A model generated the notes under the pieces. That model did no database searches and was not told the origin of the DNA. It saw only the letters and a list, made by a program, of their open reading frames with translations. This document shows positions 26,335 through 35,900 of a DNA stretch of 64,000 nt, piece by piece; the first letter of the stretch is position 1, and each line of letters starts with the position of its first letter. The stretch comes from Giardia muris. Taxonomy: Eukaryota > Fornicata > Diplomonadida > Hexamitidae. The stretch lies in contig CM016926.1 of the NCBI GenBank assembly GCA_006247105.1, positions 1,054,001 to 1,118,000 on the forward strand, given 5' to 3'. The position numbers and the translations under genes are program-made.

Positions 26335-26802
26335 ATGCCACTACCAGGCCTCCTCCGGCTCCCAAACAAGCCCGCGGTCCAGGCGGGAGACCCCGCCCCG
26401 CCGCACGAGATGGAGCATCCCGGAGGGCTGGCGCGCTCGCGAGCGAAAAGTCCCGTGGCGAATTTCAGTCGAGCGCCTGGCTCCCGAGGCGGCACCCGGG
26501 TGCAGTTTGCCGCACCTCCGAGTCGCCAGTCAGTTTTCGAGCGCCTGGGACAGTCCGGGCCTCCACGGCGGAGTACCTCCCAACTCCTCGCACCACGCAT
26601 GGCGCGGGATACACATATCCCTCCTTCTGATGTGGAGGAGCGGAACGCAGACTCGTCCTCGGCGGCGACCAGATCCATCCTCCGGCGGCGGCAGCCGCTC
26701 TTCGAGGTGGAGGATAGCGTGCAGGTATCTGATAGTGACGCTGTCGAGAGCAGTCAGACTCTTGACCTCTTCAATCGGATAAATCGGGCGTACCTCCTCT
26801 AG
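26335..26802 (+). CDS. Hypothetical protein, 155 aa
   Basis: A short frame whose ATG directly follows an A5 tract, 7 bp after the stop of the multi-pseudokinase gene. The product is rich in Pro, Arg, Ser and Gly and looks disordered, with an acidic C-terminal third (FEVEDSVQVSDSDAVESS). No domain is recognised. The frame is also open upstream, but that part lies inside the preceding gene. A competing frame at 26324-26782 lacks an A-tract ATG and is treated as a shadow. The well-placed initiator and spacing support a real gene; function is unknown. Confidence 0.65.
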   Translation: MPLPGLLRLPNKPAVQAGDPAPPHEMEHPGGLARSRAKSPVANFSRAPGSRGGTRVQFAAPPSRQSVFERLGQSGPPRRSTSQLLAPRMARDTHIPPSDVEERNADSSSAATRSILRRRQPLFEVEDSVQVSDSDAVESSQTLDLFNRINRAYLL

Positions 26803-26836
26803 AAAGAAGAGCTGCTATGCGGGGTCAAAAAACGGA

Positions 26837-29389
26837 ATGCTATCACACCGGTTGGCGGCCCCAGACGACTCCTGCTTCGAGACCGAGGGCCCCTACTTCG
26901 CCCATGACGTCCCCGCAGGCGACGTCCTGGTCCTCGACATTGGAACCTGTAATCTCCGCGTCGGCTTCCGGTCTGAGCCCGCCCCCCGTCTGACTCTCAG
27001 AACGGCCGTCAGTAAGTCACGCACCCGTGATAATAGGTATCGAATGGGTCGCGAGCTCCTCGATGCCGACTTCACTCGTGCAACGCATCGCACACCCTTC
27101 CAAGACAACATTCTGCTACACTTCGAGCTCCTTCAAAGTCTTCTTTCCTACGCGTTCGAGAGGGTCTTCGACTCTGCCGCGCGTATCACTCACGAGGTCT
27201 TCGTCGCGCTCCCGCTTTGTACCCCGCGGACCGCAATCCTCATCGTCGCTGACCTTCTTCTCAATCTCTATGGTGTCCCAGTCGTTCACTTTGCCCCCTC
27301 CGAACTGATCCTCCCGGAGGCTATAGACCTTTCGTCTATCACTCGGATACCTCCACGTACCATGGGAAAGCGTTCTCGTGGTGCCCCTGGCTTATTGGCC
27401 GCCCCTTCGCCTGGCGAGTCTCCTAGTCCATTAAGGACCGTCGAGATTCATCAGCAGGAAGAAGTAGGACCGTCTGTGTCATCCGACCTTTGCTTGGTGT
27501 TGCACGTCGGATATACTGCGACACTCTCCTATTGTCTTCTACGAAGGGAGGGAGTTCACGCGATAGCCGGATTCAGTTCTGTTAAGCACCTCCCACTCGG
27601 AGTCGGTTCGCTACAGACCTGGCTCCTCCGTCACCTATCACTCCGTTATCCTGCAGCCTCCCAGTTCTTCACGTATACGTTTGTCGAAAGCATCATCCGA
27701 GAGCTTACAATCTTAGTTCCAAAGGACCGATACGACGAGGTGTGTGAGGAGTGTATGACCCTTTTTGCCCAGTACGAACAATCTCCAACCTGCTTTAGAT
27801 ATCCAGAGTCTCGGTTCTCAGACGTCGCCACCAGTCTTGATCTTTTCAATTGTTATATGGACGCACTTGAACATCTGCACCAGAAGTTCCCAGACCTCTT
27901 TCCTCACAGCGCTGCGGGCTATGAGAATTGCGTTGTGACACCGTCTTTCCTTTCAGAGCTCTTTGAGGGCGCAAGGAAGAACGAGGAAATGCAAGAACGG
28001 CTAGCATTCATCGCCCGAGCGCGTAGGACAAGTCTTGAGCGATTGATCAATTACATCAGAGATTATGCGAAGGCGGAGGAGCTCTACACCTATCTGCAAG
28101 CGTCGGATGCTTTACGGGATACGGCCTGTTACGAAGACTACGAGTCCACCAAGCGGCAAGAACTCCTTCGTGCGCTCTCCCAAAGGGCCGTACGAGTGGT
28201 TCGAAGTGGACCTCGTGGAAGGCGTGCTAGTCAGTTGTCAGCACGCCCTCGGGAGCAAAGCGACACTGATGCCCCTTCAGGTAACGATATCGAGCCGGAT
28301 GGGGAACTCGAGCCTGAATTGAAGGCGGAACCCGGACCTTTTGAGCCTGGTCAAGGGACTGAACCGCCAGCAGAACAATGGGAGGATCGAACTGTCACCC
28401 CCCTAACGACCTCCACCCATCGGAACGTCTTGACTCCGGAGCAGGTGATCGAGCCTCTTGAGCGGATCTACTGGGCTCTCAAGGGGCAGGTCCAGTACGA
28501 TAAGTATTACTACGACTCCTTTTGCTCGCGGAAGAACATCGAGTCCCACGTCGATATGGTGATGCACGCCACGGGTTTTACGGCTCTCGAGAAGATTACT
28601 GGAGATCGAGTACTCAAGCAGCTGTATACGAACTACGCCGAGACATGCCATGGACTGGACATCGTCCAGTTGAAGCTGCATGGGCTTGGGGTCGATATGG
28701 CTCGGAAAGATGCCGAGTTCCGTGCCTCATGGCCATATGTCGCACACCCCGCAATTTCGTATTCCAAATTCCTCATCCCTGGGTGTGTAGCCCCTCAGGA
28801 GAGGACCTCTGTCGACGAGACGTTATTAGAGAACGGGGCCGACCTTAAGGGTGCTCGGATCGCATTGTTTCTGTTTAACGAACACCTCTTCGTCGGCCAG
28901 GTTCTAATGGAACCACAGATCGTCGGCCTTAACGCGACGGGGCCTGGAGGCCTCGTGGTTTCGGCTCTTCGGGCTATCCAGGAGAGTACTCTCACGGTTT
29001 CCGAGGCCTTTGGAACCTCGAATGTGTTAGGACGATGGTGTCCAACGAGTACTGGCTCGGGATCGACGGGCTTGGAGATACAATTTGATGCTGAACTCGT
29101 CCGTGATCGGTATCGTCCACAAGAGCCAGTACGACTCCTCTTGATCGGAGGAGGGGCAAGGCTACGAGGCCTAGCAGATACCCTCCAAGACCACCTGAAT
29201 GCGCATAGCGCCCACCCAATCCGTGTGGAGGTCTCTCCATGCAGTGATTGGGACCGACTGCGGGGCATTGCCTTGGCCCCCCAGTGTCATGCCACCTTTA
29301 CTCTAGAATCTCTTAAAACCGAGGCCGCATGGCTTCCAAACCAAGTCTCTTTCGAACGCACAGAAAAGAAGGGGAGGAAGAGCGCATGA
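26837..29389 (+). CDS. Actin-related protein, Arp5-like, 850 aa
   Basis: The N-terminus has the actin-fold phosphate loop (VLDIGTCNLRVGF) after about 30 residues. A second actin-like segment (LPLGVGSLQTWLLRHLSLRY) parallels the G-G-x-x-x-T-x-x-L-x-x-L-L-x-x-K-Y stretch typical of Arp5. Near residue 770, LLLIGGGARLRGLADTLQDH matches the actin C-terminal nucleotide-binding segment. A helical, charged insertion of about 300 residues (about 370-680) separates the two halves, as in Arp5, which carries large insertions. Arp5 works in the INO80 chromatin-remodelling complex, so a nuclear role is likely. Arp8 and another divergent Arp are alternatives. The ATG follows TCAAAAAACGGA, a good initiator. 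Confidence 0.75.
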   Translation: MLSHRLAAPDDSCFETEGPYFAHDVPAGDVLVLDIGTCNLRVGFRSEPAPRLTLRTAVSKSRTRDNRYRMGRELLDADFTRATHRTPFQDNILLHFELLQSLLSYAFERVFDSAARITHEVFVALPLCTPRTAILIVADLLLNLYGVPVVHFAPSELILPEAIDLSSITRIPPRTMGKRSRGAPGLLAAPSPGESPSPLRTVEIHQQEEVGPSVSSDLCLVLHVGYTATLSYCLLRREGVHAIAGFSSVKHLPLGVGSLQTWLLRHLSLRYPAASQFFTYTFVESIIRELTILVPKDRYDEVCEECMTLFAQYEQSPTCFRYPESRFSDVATSLDLFNCYMDALEHLHQKFPDLFPHSAAGYENCVVTPSFLSELFEGARKNEEMQERLAFIARARRTSLERLINYIRDYAKAEELYTYLQASDALRDTACYEDYESTKRQELLRALSQRAVRVVRSGPRGRRASQLSARPREQSDTDAPSGNDIEPDGELEPELKAEPGPFEPGQGTEPPAEQWEDRTVTPLTTSTHRNVLTPEQVIEPLERIYWALKGQVQYDKYYYDSFCSRKNIESHVDMVMHATGFTALEKITGDRVLKQLYTNYAETCHGLDIVQLKLHGLGVDMARKDAEFRASWPYVAHPAISYSKFLIPGCVAPQERTSVDETLLENGADLKGARIALFLFNEHLFVGQVLMEPQIVGLNATGPGGLVVSALRAIQESTLTVSEAFGTSNVLGRWCPTSTGSGSTGLEIQFDAELVRDRYRPQEPVRLLLIGGGARLRGLADTLQDHLNAHSAHPIRVEVSPCSDWDRLRGIALAPQCHATFTLESLKTEAAWLPNQVSFERTEKKGRKSA

Positions 29390-29467
29390 GGGGCATGACG
29401 TAATCACTTTCTCCTTTTCCTTATAACGGCCTTTCGAAGGTGAGGAGAGATGAGCTGGTGAGTACCC

Positions 29468-29821
29468 TTATGGAGATCGCCACCTACTAGAACTCGTCAA
29501 TGACTGGCTATCCCTTCGGCCTGTAAACTCAGGACCCGTAACACGGCAAGTAAGTGGTTGGGAGAAGGACCCAAATGTCAGGCTTTCGAATGGAATGGAA
29601 TGACCTGTCGAATGGAGGAGTTGAACGTATGGTTCTGCTTCTTGAAGGCTTGAAAAAGCATATCCGGTTCGTGACCTGAGCTCCGAGAGAAAGGCCTCCT
29701 TGGCTCCTGATAAAGTCCCAGGGACCTGATAAATCATCTTCTCCGTTAGCATCTCTCCAGGGCCAGTACCTTTGAGCTCCAAGGTCCAGGTAACAAGTCG
29801 CGCTTCTCGAGGCAAGTCCAT
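29468..29821 (-). CDS. Small hypothetical protein, 117 aa
   Basis: It lies in the 540-bp space between the Arp gene and Argonaute. The ATG at 29821 follows GAGAAAAAGCGG, an A-rich leader like those of nearby genes; the frame extends upstream only to a GTG. The product begins MDLPREARLVTWTLELKG and seems partly globular (alternating hydrophobic residues), with a Ser/Arg-rich tail. No family is recognised. It is divergent from Argonaute, with 111 bp between start codons. Without it the gap would be unusually long for this genome, which mildly favours a real gene. Confidence 0.5.
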   Translation of the reverse strand: MDLPREARLVTWTLELKGTGPGEMLTEKMIYQVPGTLSGAKEAFLSELRSRTGYAFSSLQEAEPYVQLLHSTGHSIPFESLTFGSFSQPLTCRVTGPEFTGRRDSQSLTSSSRWRSP

Positions 29822-29932
29822 CCGCTTTTTCTCACTTTCGTTAGTGCCTTTCACACTTTTCCCGAGTCTTCATAAAGTTCGGATCCGTTCGAATTGTTTG
29901 GATTCCTCAGCTTAGTATCGAAGAAAAAAAGA

Positions 29933-32731
29933 ATGGCATTGAGGGTCAACCTCTTTGATCTTTCTATTGCTGCAAATAGGCTCGTCTACAAGTACAGTAT
30001 GGCGTATTCGAACGCCAAGGGCGAGGTGGCGACCCATGATCTCACTACGCGGGACTCGAAGTACGCGATTCGGGACGCCTGTAAGATCCTTTCCTCGAAG
30101 ACTGGGGGCGACGCCAGGACCATCTTCGACTCCCTCTTGTTCGACTACCCCCAGTCTGATGAGGTCCCGATCCTTGTTATCTACTCCTCTGTTGAGTATC
30201 AGGACGTCGAGGGCGAGTTCGAGGTGAAGCGCAAGACATACAAGTACTCCTTCAAGCGTGCTCGTCAGGACGGGGAAGTTCGTGGCTCTCTTGACCCGGA
30301 CAAGCCGGAGTACGTGCAGTTCTTGAAGGTCCTCTTCTCCTCTTACCTCGAAGCCCAGGATTCGGACTACATCCGCATCAAGCGCGGCTATTATACTCTT
30401 CCCGAGGGCGCTCTCACCACCGACGTCTCGGCCCAACACTTCATCACGACTCACACAGACCGCGACACCCGCATCAGCTACGCCTGGTTCCGCGGGTTCT
30501 CCTGCACTCCGGTCCTTAGCGCGGTCGGGAAGGGCGTGAACCGTCTTTGCCTGCAGATCATTCCGACAACCGCCCGCGTCCAGCGCCGCACCCTCCGCGA
30601 CCTCTACGATGAGGATCCCGACATGTTCCAGGGGAGGAGCGGCCCCAAGGGGGCCACCACCTGGGGGGTTAAGGGGTACTCGGTCATGACCCTCCACAAC
30701 GGGATCATGTACAAGGTTCGGAAGGTTGTCACTGGGGCCGGGGCGAGGGGCTTCACCGAGCGTGACGGAAAAGGCGGGACCAGCAAGGAGGTCACCTATG
30801 AGGCATACTTCCGGAACACGTATGGGAACAAGCTCACGGACCTGTATTCGTCTGTCTGCAACACGAAGGACATCTATGAAAAGATTAAGACGGACAAGTG
30901 CGCGGTCATCTGTGTCCGTAAGTCGAAGACCACCGGGAACATCCGCGAAGCGGTCCTCCCCATCTCCCTTTGTGTCATCGCTCAAGACTACGAACGCGTG
31001 AGTTTCAATATTAAGCAGGAGGTCATCGCAACGACCCAGTCCGCCCCGGAGCCACTCATCTCGATGGCGACCTCGCTGGCGAAGTCGCTCGGCTCGAAGA
31101 TCGGAAGCCTCGCGAAGAACTGGGACATCAAGCTAGCAGATGTTCCGATCGAGGTCCCCATGAAGTCGTGTCGCCACCCGCGCATCCACATCTCTCCGCG
31201 CGACCCGATGGTCCTCCAGAGCCCCGAGAAGATTCGCGAGCTTACAAAGGGCCTCAAAAGTTGTGCGGATCTTCCCCAGATCCGCGACGACAAGGGTGGG
31301 AAGAATGGGATATCGAATTGGATGGTCGTCGGGTTCAGCGAGGACCACGTCGCCGCCCTTTCAAAGAAGATGAGGGACAACTTCACCCAGATCTGCGGGC
31401 AGAGTTGCCCTGTCTCGGCGCCCTTTACCTACGTGATCGATAAGCGCGGAGTCAACTTCCGCAACCAGACCGACGTTGCCCGCAAGTACTGCATCGGCGT
31501 CCGTGACGCTCTCGAGAGGTGCGGCTTCGGCAAGACGCTTGAGGAATCTGCGAGGAAGACGAGCATCATATTCGCGATTATCCCGGGCCCGAAGGGGAAG
31601 ACGGAGGTGTATCCCATGCTCAAGCAACTCATGGTTGGGGCTCGGATTGTGACCCAATGCATCATCGAGCCGAAGCCGCAGCAGGGCGGCGGCCGCGGAG
31701 GAAGGCAGGGAGGAGGCGATCAGTTGCCGTGGAAGCCGGATGTGATCTACGGCCTTACGTGCCAGGCCTTCGCCAAGCTCGGAGGGCTTGTCTGGCGGCC
31801 CGAGGTCTCGAAGCTGTTCGGGGACACGATGCTTCTTTCTTATGACGTCTCCCGTGGCATGTTCACGAAGGAGGGTGATTCGGGCAAGCAGGACGAGCCG
31901 ACGTTGGATAGCCTGAAGGCTGTTGACAGGTACAGGGTCCGCCACCTTGACACCGACAGGAACGTTGTCGCTAGCTACCTGTCGACGTATTCCCCGAATC
32001 TCTTCAAATTCTACAGCCAATGGCGTGAGACTCCGAAGACGGCGTCGAACTACGCTGGTGAGATTGCGGGGGAGGACACCGTCAGAGAGACCTTCAAGTC
32101 ATCTCTTCAGATCTATCATAACAACAATAAGAAGCTTCCTTCGAGGATCGTATACCTACGCGACGGTGTCGGTGCGGGGCAGATCGATGCGGTCCGCAGG
32201 CAGGAGCTCGACGTCATGCTTCGTGGCATCCAGGCTGCCTACGGCAAGGCGAAGCAGCGCCTGGACTTCTGGTACATCGTGTGTGAGAAGAACAGCGACC
32301 TGCGCTGGGCGAAGTCCGGGTCGCAGGACGGGCACGCCCAGCCCGGGACGTACGTCCTCGACGGTCGCAGGATGTACATTGCGTCCCAGCATCTCACCAA
32401 CAAGAGGACCTCCGCAAAGCCTATGGAGTACCACGTCGTCTATAGGGGCGTGTTCGACGGTGAGAATATGGAGGAGAAGGATGTCTCCTTCACGGACGAG
32501 TCGACGCTCTCGGTCGAAGGCATCTCCGAGATGCGTATGTCCGACTTTGTCGAAATGTTAAACGCCCTAACGTACGGCTATCAGAATTGGCCGTCATCTA
32601 TCGCGGCCCCGGCGATTCTCCACTGCTCCCACCTCCTGAGCAAGTTCGCGCAGGAGGTTCTTGGAGGCGTTACTCAGGTTGGCCAGGACAAGTCGAACCC
32701 GAACTTCCAGTTCCTTCCGTTCTACATCTGA
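29933..32731 (+). CDS. Argonaute (PAZ-PIWI), 932 aa
   Basis: The Piwi domain is clear. The three catalytic positions of the DDH triad are present: D638 in SYDVSRG, D744 in LRDGVGAGQ, and H900 in HCSHLLSKF. KLGGL before the first Asp is typical of Piwi. The PAZ domain lies near residues 230-390. A Gly/Arg insert (GGGRGGRQGGG) sits near residues 584-595, just before Piwi. Giardia Argonaute is close to 950 aa and works with Dicer in small-RNA silencing of surface proteins, so slicer activity is expected. The frame opens with a TTG upstream, but the ATG at 29933 follows AAGAAAAAAAG and is the sensible start. Codon use is strongly biased (AAG, CTC, GTC), suggesting high expression. It converges on the AIR9-like gene, with 177 bp between stops. 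Confidence 0.93.
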   Translation: MALRVNLFDLSIAANRLVYKYSMAYSNAKGEVATHDLTTRDSKYAIRDACKILSSKTGGDARTIFDSLLFDYPQSDEVPILVIYSSVEYQDVEGEFEVKRKTYKYSFKRARQDGEVRGSLDPDKPEYVQFLKVLFSSYLEAQDSDYIRIKRGYYTLPEGALTTDVSAQHFITTHTDRDTRISYAWFRGFSCTPVLSAVGKGVNRLCLQIIPTTARVQRRTLRDLYDEDPDMFQGRSGPKGATTWGVKGYSVMTLHNGIMYKVRKVVTGAGARGFTERDGKGGTSKEVTYEAYFRNTYGNKLTDLYSSVCNTKDIYEKIKTDKCAVICVRKSKTTGNIREAVLPISLCVIAQDYERVSFNIKQEVIATTQSAPEPLISMATSLAKSLGSKIGSLAKNWDIKLADVPIEVPMKSCRHPRIHISPRDPMVLQSPEKIRELTKGLKSCADLPQIRDDKGGKNGISNWMVVGFSEDHVAALSKKMRDNFTQICGQSCPVSAPFTYVIDKRGVNFRNQTDVARKYCIGVRDALERCGFGKTLEESARKTSIIFAIIPGPKGKTEVYPMLKQLMVGARIVTQCIIEPKPQQGGGRGGRQGGGDQLPWKPDVIYGLTCQAFAKLGGLVWRPEVSKLFGDTMLLSYDVSRGMFTKEGDSGKQDEPTLDSLKAVDRYRVRHLDTDRNVVASYLSTYSPNLFKFYSQWRETPKTASNYAGEIAGEDTVRETFKSSLQIYHNNNKKLPSRIVYLRDGVGAGQIDAVRRQELDVMLRGIQAAYGKAKQRLDFWYIVCEKNSDLRWAKSGSQDGHAQPGTYVLDGRRMYIASQHLTNKRTSAKPMEYHVVYRGVFDGENMEEKDVSFTDESTLSVEGISEMRMSDFVEMLNALTYGYQNWPSSIAAPAILHCSHLLSKFAQEVLGGVTQVGQDKSNPNFQFLPFYI

Positions 32732-32878
32732 GCTGGTGTTGGTCTGATGTTGAGATGATATGTGAATTGCCACAAGGTTGGTACGGTTTGCTTTGGTTGC
32801 CAGAGTTGCTACATGGGTGAGTCTACGAGTCATTCTCCGTGTAGCGCACGACTGACTTGGTGTGGAGCGAGTTGCTGC

Positions 32879-32885
32879 GTTTACT
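32879..32885 (-). terminator. Poly(A) signal AGTAAAC downstream of the LRR gene
   Basis: Exact AGTRAAY match on the minus strand (GTTTACT on plus), starting 24 bases past the stop of the LRR/AIR9-like gene. Confidence 0.6.
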
Positions 32886-32908
32886 ACTTACCTTTCCTTG
32901 GTCTGCTT

Positions 32909-35900
32909 CTAAAAGAAGAGGAGTGAGAGGTTGGCGGTATGAAGGAGGCGATAGTACAGGAAGCCTAAGTCTTCGATCCTTCCGAACGTGAGAGAGAGAG
33001 AGCACGGCCTTAGGATTTTGATCAAGACGTCCATTGTCTTAGTTTCTGGACAGGGGACGAACTCCAATTCGGAGTCAAGTCGACGTGCATCCTTACTCGT
33101 ATAGACGACTCTCTTGTTCAGCTTGATTGTGAACTGCTTTCCATTATAGGAGATGGAGACTGGGGTTGTCTTTCCAGTTGCCCGATCAATAGCGTTACAA
33201 TCGGTCTTATACACCCGATCGGCACATACTCGACGCCACATGAAGACGGAGATATCATTCTCTTGAGCATTGACTGGGACTGGTGTGATCAACTGATCCA
33301 GAAGAGGTGTTCCTCCAAAGGCTCCAGCGACACGTACAATGACACGGACACTTGCACCGAAATCGAAGGGGGTGACCCGATAGACATAAGTACGACAATA
33401 GTTTGTGGTGGCTGAAGGGCTAAGTTGTTGCAACCCGGTCTCAAAGAAGATACCTTCTCGATAGGCCCTGGTAACGTATACAATCGTCCCATCGTCAACC
33501 TGGCCATACAAATCAAAGGTGATACTCGCCCCAACCATAGCGGAGACGGTTCCGATCCTTAACAGGACTTGACCGTTCCGGAAGGCAATCTCGTTCTCAA
33601 GAACTCGTGCGTCTTTGACTTGGATGGTAGGCTCTTCCACTGCGGCTAGACTATCTGCTAACTCCTGTGGTTCATAACGACTCGTTGGTACTATCGATGG
33701 TTCAATATCCAAGTTCGCCTCATCAGGAGTGGTAGGTGTTACTCCAGTATTTGGACTTGGGACTAAGTCGCTATAAAGGGCCGCAGGGTCTTGATCTCCG
33801 GGTGGTTGGCCCACTCTCAAAGGAATATCTAATGGCTGTGGTGAGATCCCAAGACTAGGAATGGTTGTGGAAGTCTCATGCTCCGTACACGCAGATGGCT
33901 TGGAATCGGTACTATCATCCATCGTGATGGTTATCTCCGTCTCCCCTCCCTCCTTCCCCTGCAGAGGCTTACACCCAGTATTATTCGCCTGGACTTCCCC
34001 ATTGACGTTGATGTTACTCAAATCAGCATGGTTCGCACCGCTAATTTGGACGTTGATCGTCGAAGAAGCGACGTGCCTTGTCGTCCCCGACATCCCGCCC
34101 GTCGCATGTGTCGAAAGAGAATCTCCCGATGGTGCCGAGAACTCGAACTGAACGTTCGCAAGAGAAGCACCACCCGAGCTCAAGGAAAGAGATTCTGTAT
34201 TCGTGTTCTCAGGAAGGTCACTTCCGCCCTCGCGAGGTGGCGGAAGTGAGTCGGCAAACATACTGAATGAATTATAGCAAGCGCTTGTCTGCAAGACGAG
34301 GCTTTTGGGCATCTCCGACGCCTTCGATTGGTCGACACGGCTGAGACGTTGACGGGATCGTTCGACGTTTTTGTAGACATCCACGTCATCCGAGCCGCTA
34401 AGCGTATACGTCGCCTCAACAGAATCGCAATAAGCGTTGACTAGAGCCGGCCTTTGACTAGAGGAACAGGAACGTAGGATGTTCAGGGCCGAGGCCGGTT
34501 GTCCTTGACCTTGACCAGTGGAGACATTCACGGCACTAAGCCGAATGTCATGGGTGGATAGGGTTGGACGTGGGGGTGTGTTATGACAAGTCTCCAACTT
34601 CAATCCATCCTCATCTGAGAAGCGTGTGACCTTCTGTGCTGACTGTGTACGAGTTGAACGCACAATCGCATCGTTTGAGGCGAGAAGATTAAGATTTGGT
34701 TGTGAAGCAGTCGTCTCTACACGTGGATTAGGCTTCTCAATGAATTCCGACGTTTGAGCATATTCGGGTAATGAATCGCGCTTCCGAGTACATTGTCCAG
34801 CCGTGGTAGAAGCATCACTACGGTGAAGCGGAGTAATGGCGCGATTGGAGAGGGAACGCGTCCTTGGGGTCCTCAAAGCTGGCGTATGCTTCGCATGGTT
34901 GATGAAGAATTCGACCGCTAGTTCCTTGATAAGGATCGGAGGTGACTCATGGAAATCCGGGTCATCAACATCAGGTTCTCCTACATCGAAGAAGGCCACC
35001 CGACAGACTACCTCAACGGAGCCATAGAGCTGGTACTGTTCAATGATGTTACTAGTCAACTCAAAGGTCCGTTCGTTCGTATATTCAGCGATGGTTGGCC
35101 CTAAAGCTGCCGTTTCTCTAGAGAGATCGATACGGCGCGACCATTCAATCTCCACGTCCACGGGAATCGCCGTGGAGACACGAAGGACAGCTTTGGCACA
35201 CCCAACCTTCTCCAATCCAATGTTCTTCAGAACGTATGCCTCATCCACTTTGACGACAGACGAGAAGACGGTATAAGTATCGCCATCAATTCCATTGGCA
35301 TTGACCGGGACCAACTGAACCTTTAAACAGGTGTTCGCATCCGCCAATGCTGGAATGTACTCGCAATTCCCTGGTTCCCGCGCCAACCCACTCTTGATAT
35401 ATCGACAAACGCAAGTGCAAGTATCGCCCATGATTCCTGGGCGCTCCATAGAGACACGGTAATCGTTGATGGCACTACAATCGATCGAGCATCCAGAACG
35501 GTCTATTGCATACGTCCTCTGGCAAACGGGACAAACCTCGAGGCAACGAGACCACATGATGGTCGTGGCACCTTCCGCCCCACCACTGTAGCTATACTTG
35601 AGTGAGGCTTGTTGTCCTACAAAGAGTTCGGCCTTTTCCATTAGAAGGTTAGCGGATAAAACGGTTGGCGCCCCACACCTGATCGGTGGTGATGCGATAT
35701 GGACCTGCACATATCCCTGTGTCGTTGTGGATCCCGTAGCCGCCAAAGAGGCTTGCAGAAGGTTAGTAAGCCCCATACTCCCACGACTTGGCCGACCTTC
35801 CCGACCAACCGAAGGTCTTCGTGCCTCTTCCAGATAAACGGTGGCAATGATCCGAGTCCCTTCAACTCGAGTAGGTGGAATTATTATCTCGTAACTGTAG

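Noticed and set aside
26094..26678. 194-codon minus-strand ORF
   Set aside because: Overlaps the end of the multi-pseudokinase gene and the 155-aa gene; no good ATG leader, and its Gly/Arg/Ser-rich product is an antisense shadow.
29912..30985. 357-codon minus-strand ORF antisense to Argonaute
   Set aside because: Argonaute's GC-rich third positions keep antisense frames open; the product has no family pattern.
31361..32020. 219-codon minus-strand ORF in the Argonaute gene
   Set aside because: Same cause: shadow of a strongly codon-biased gene.
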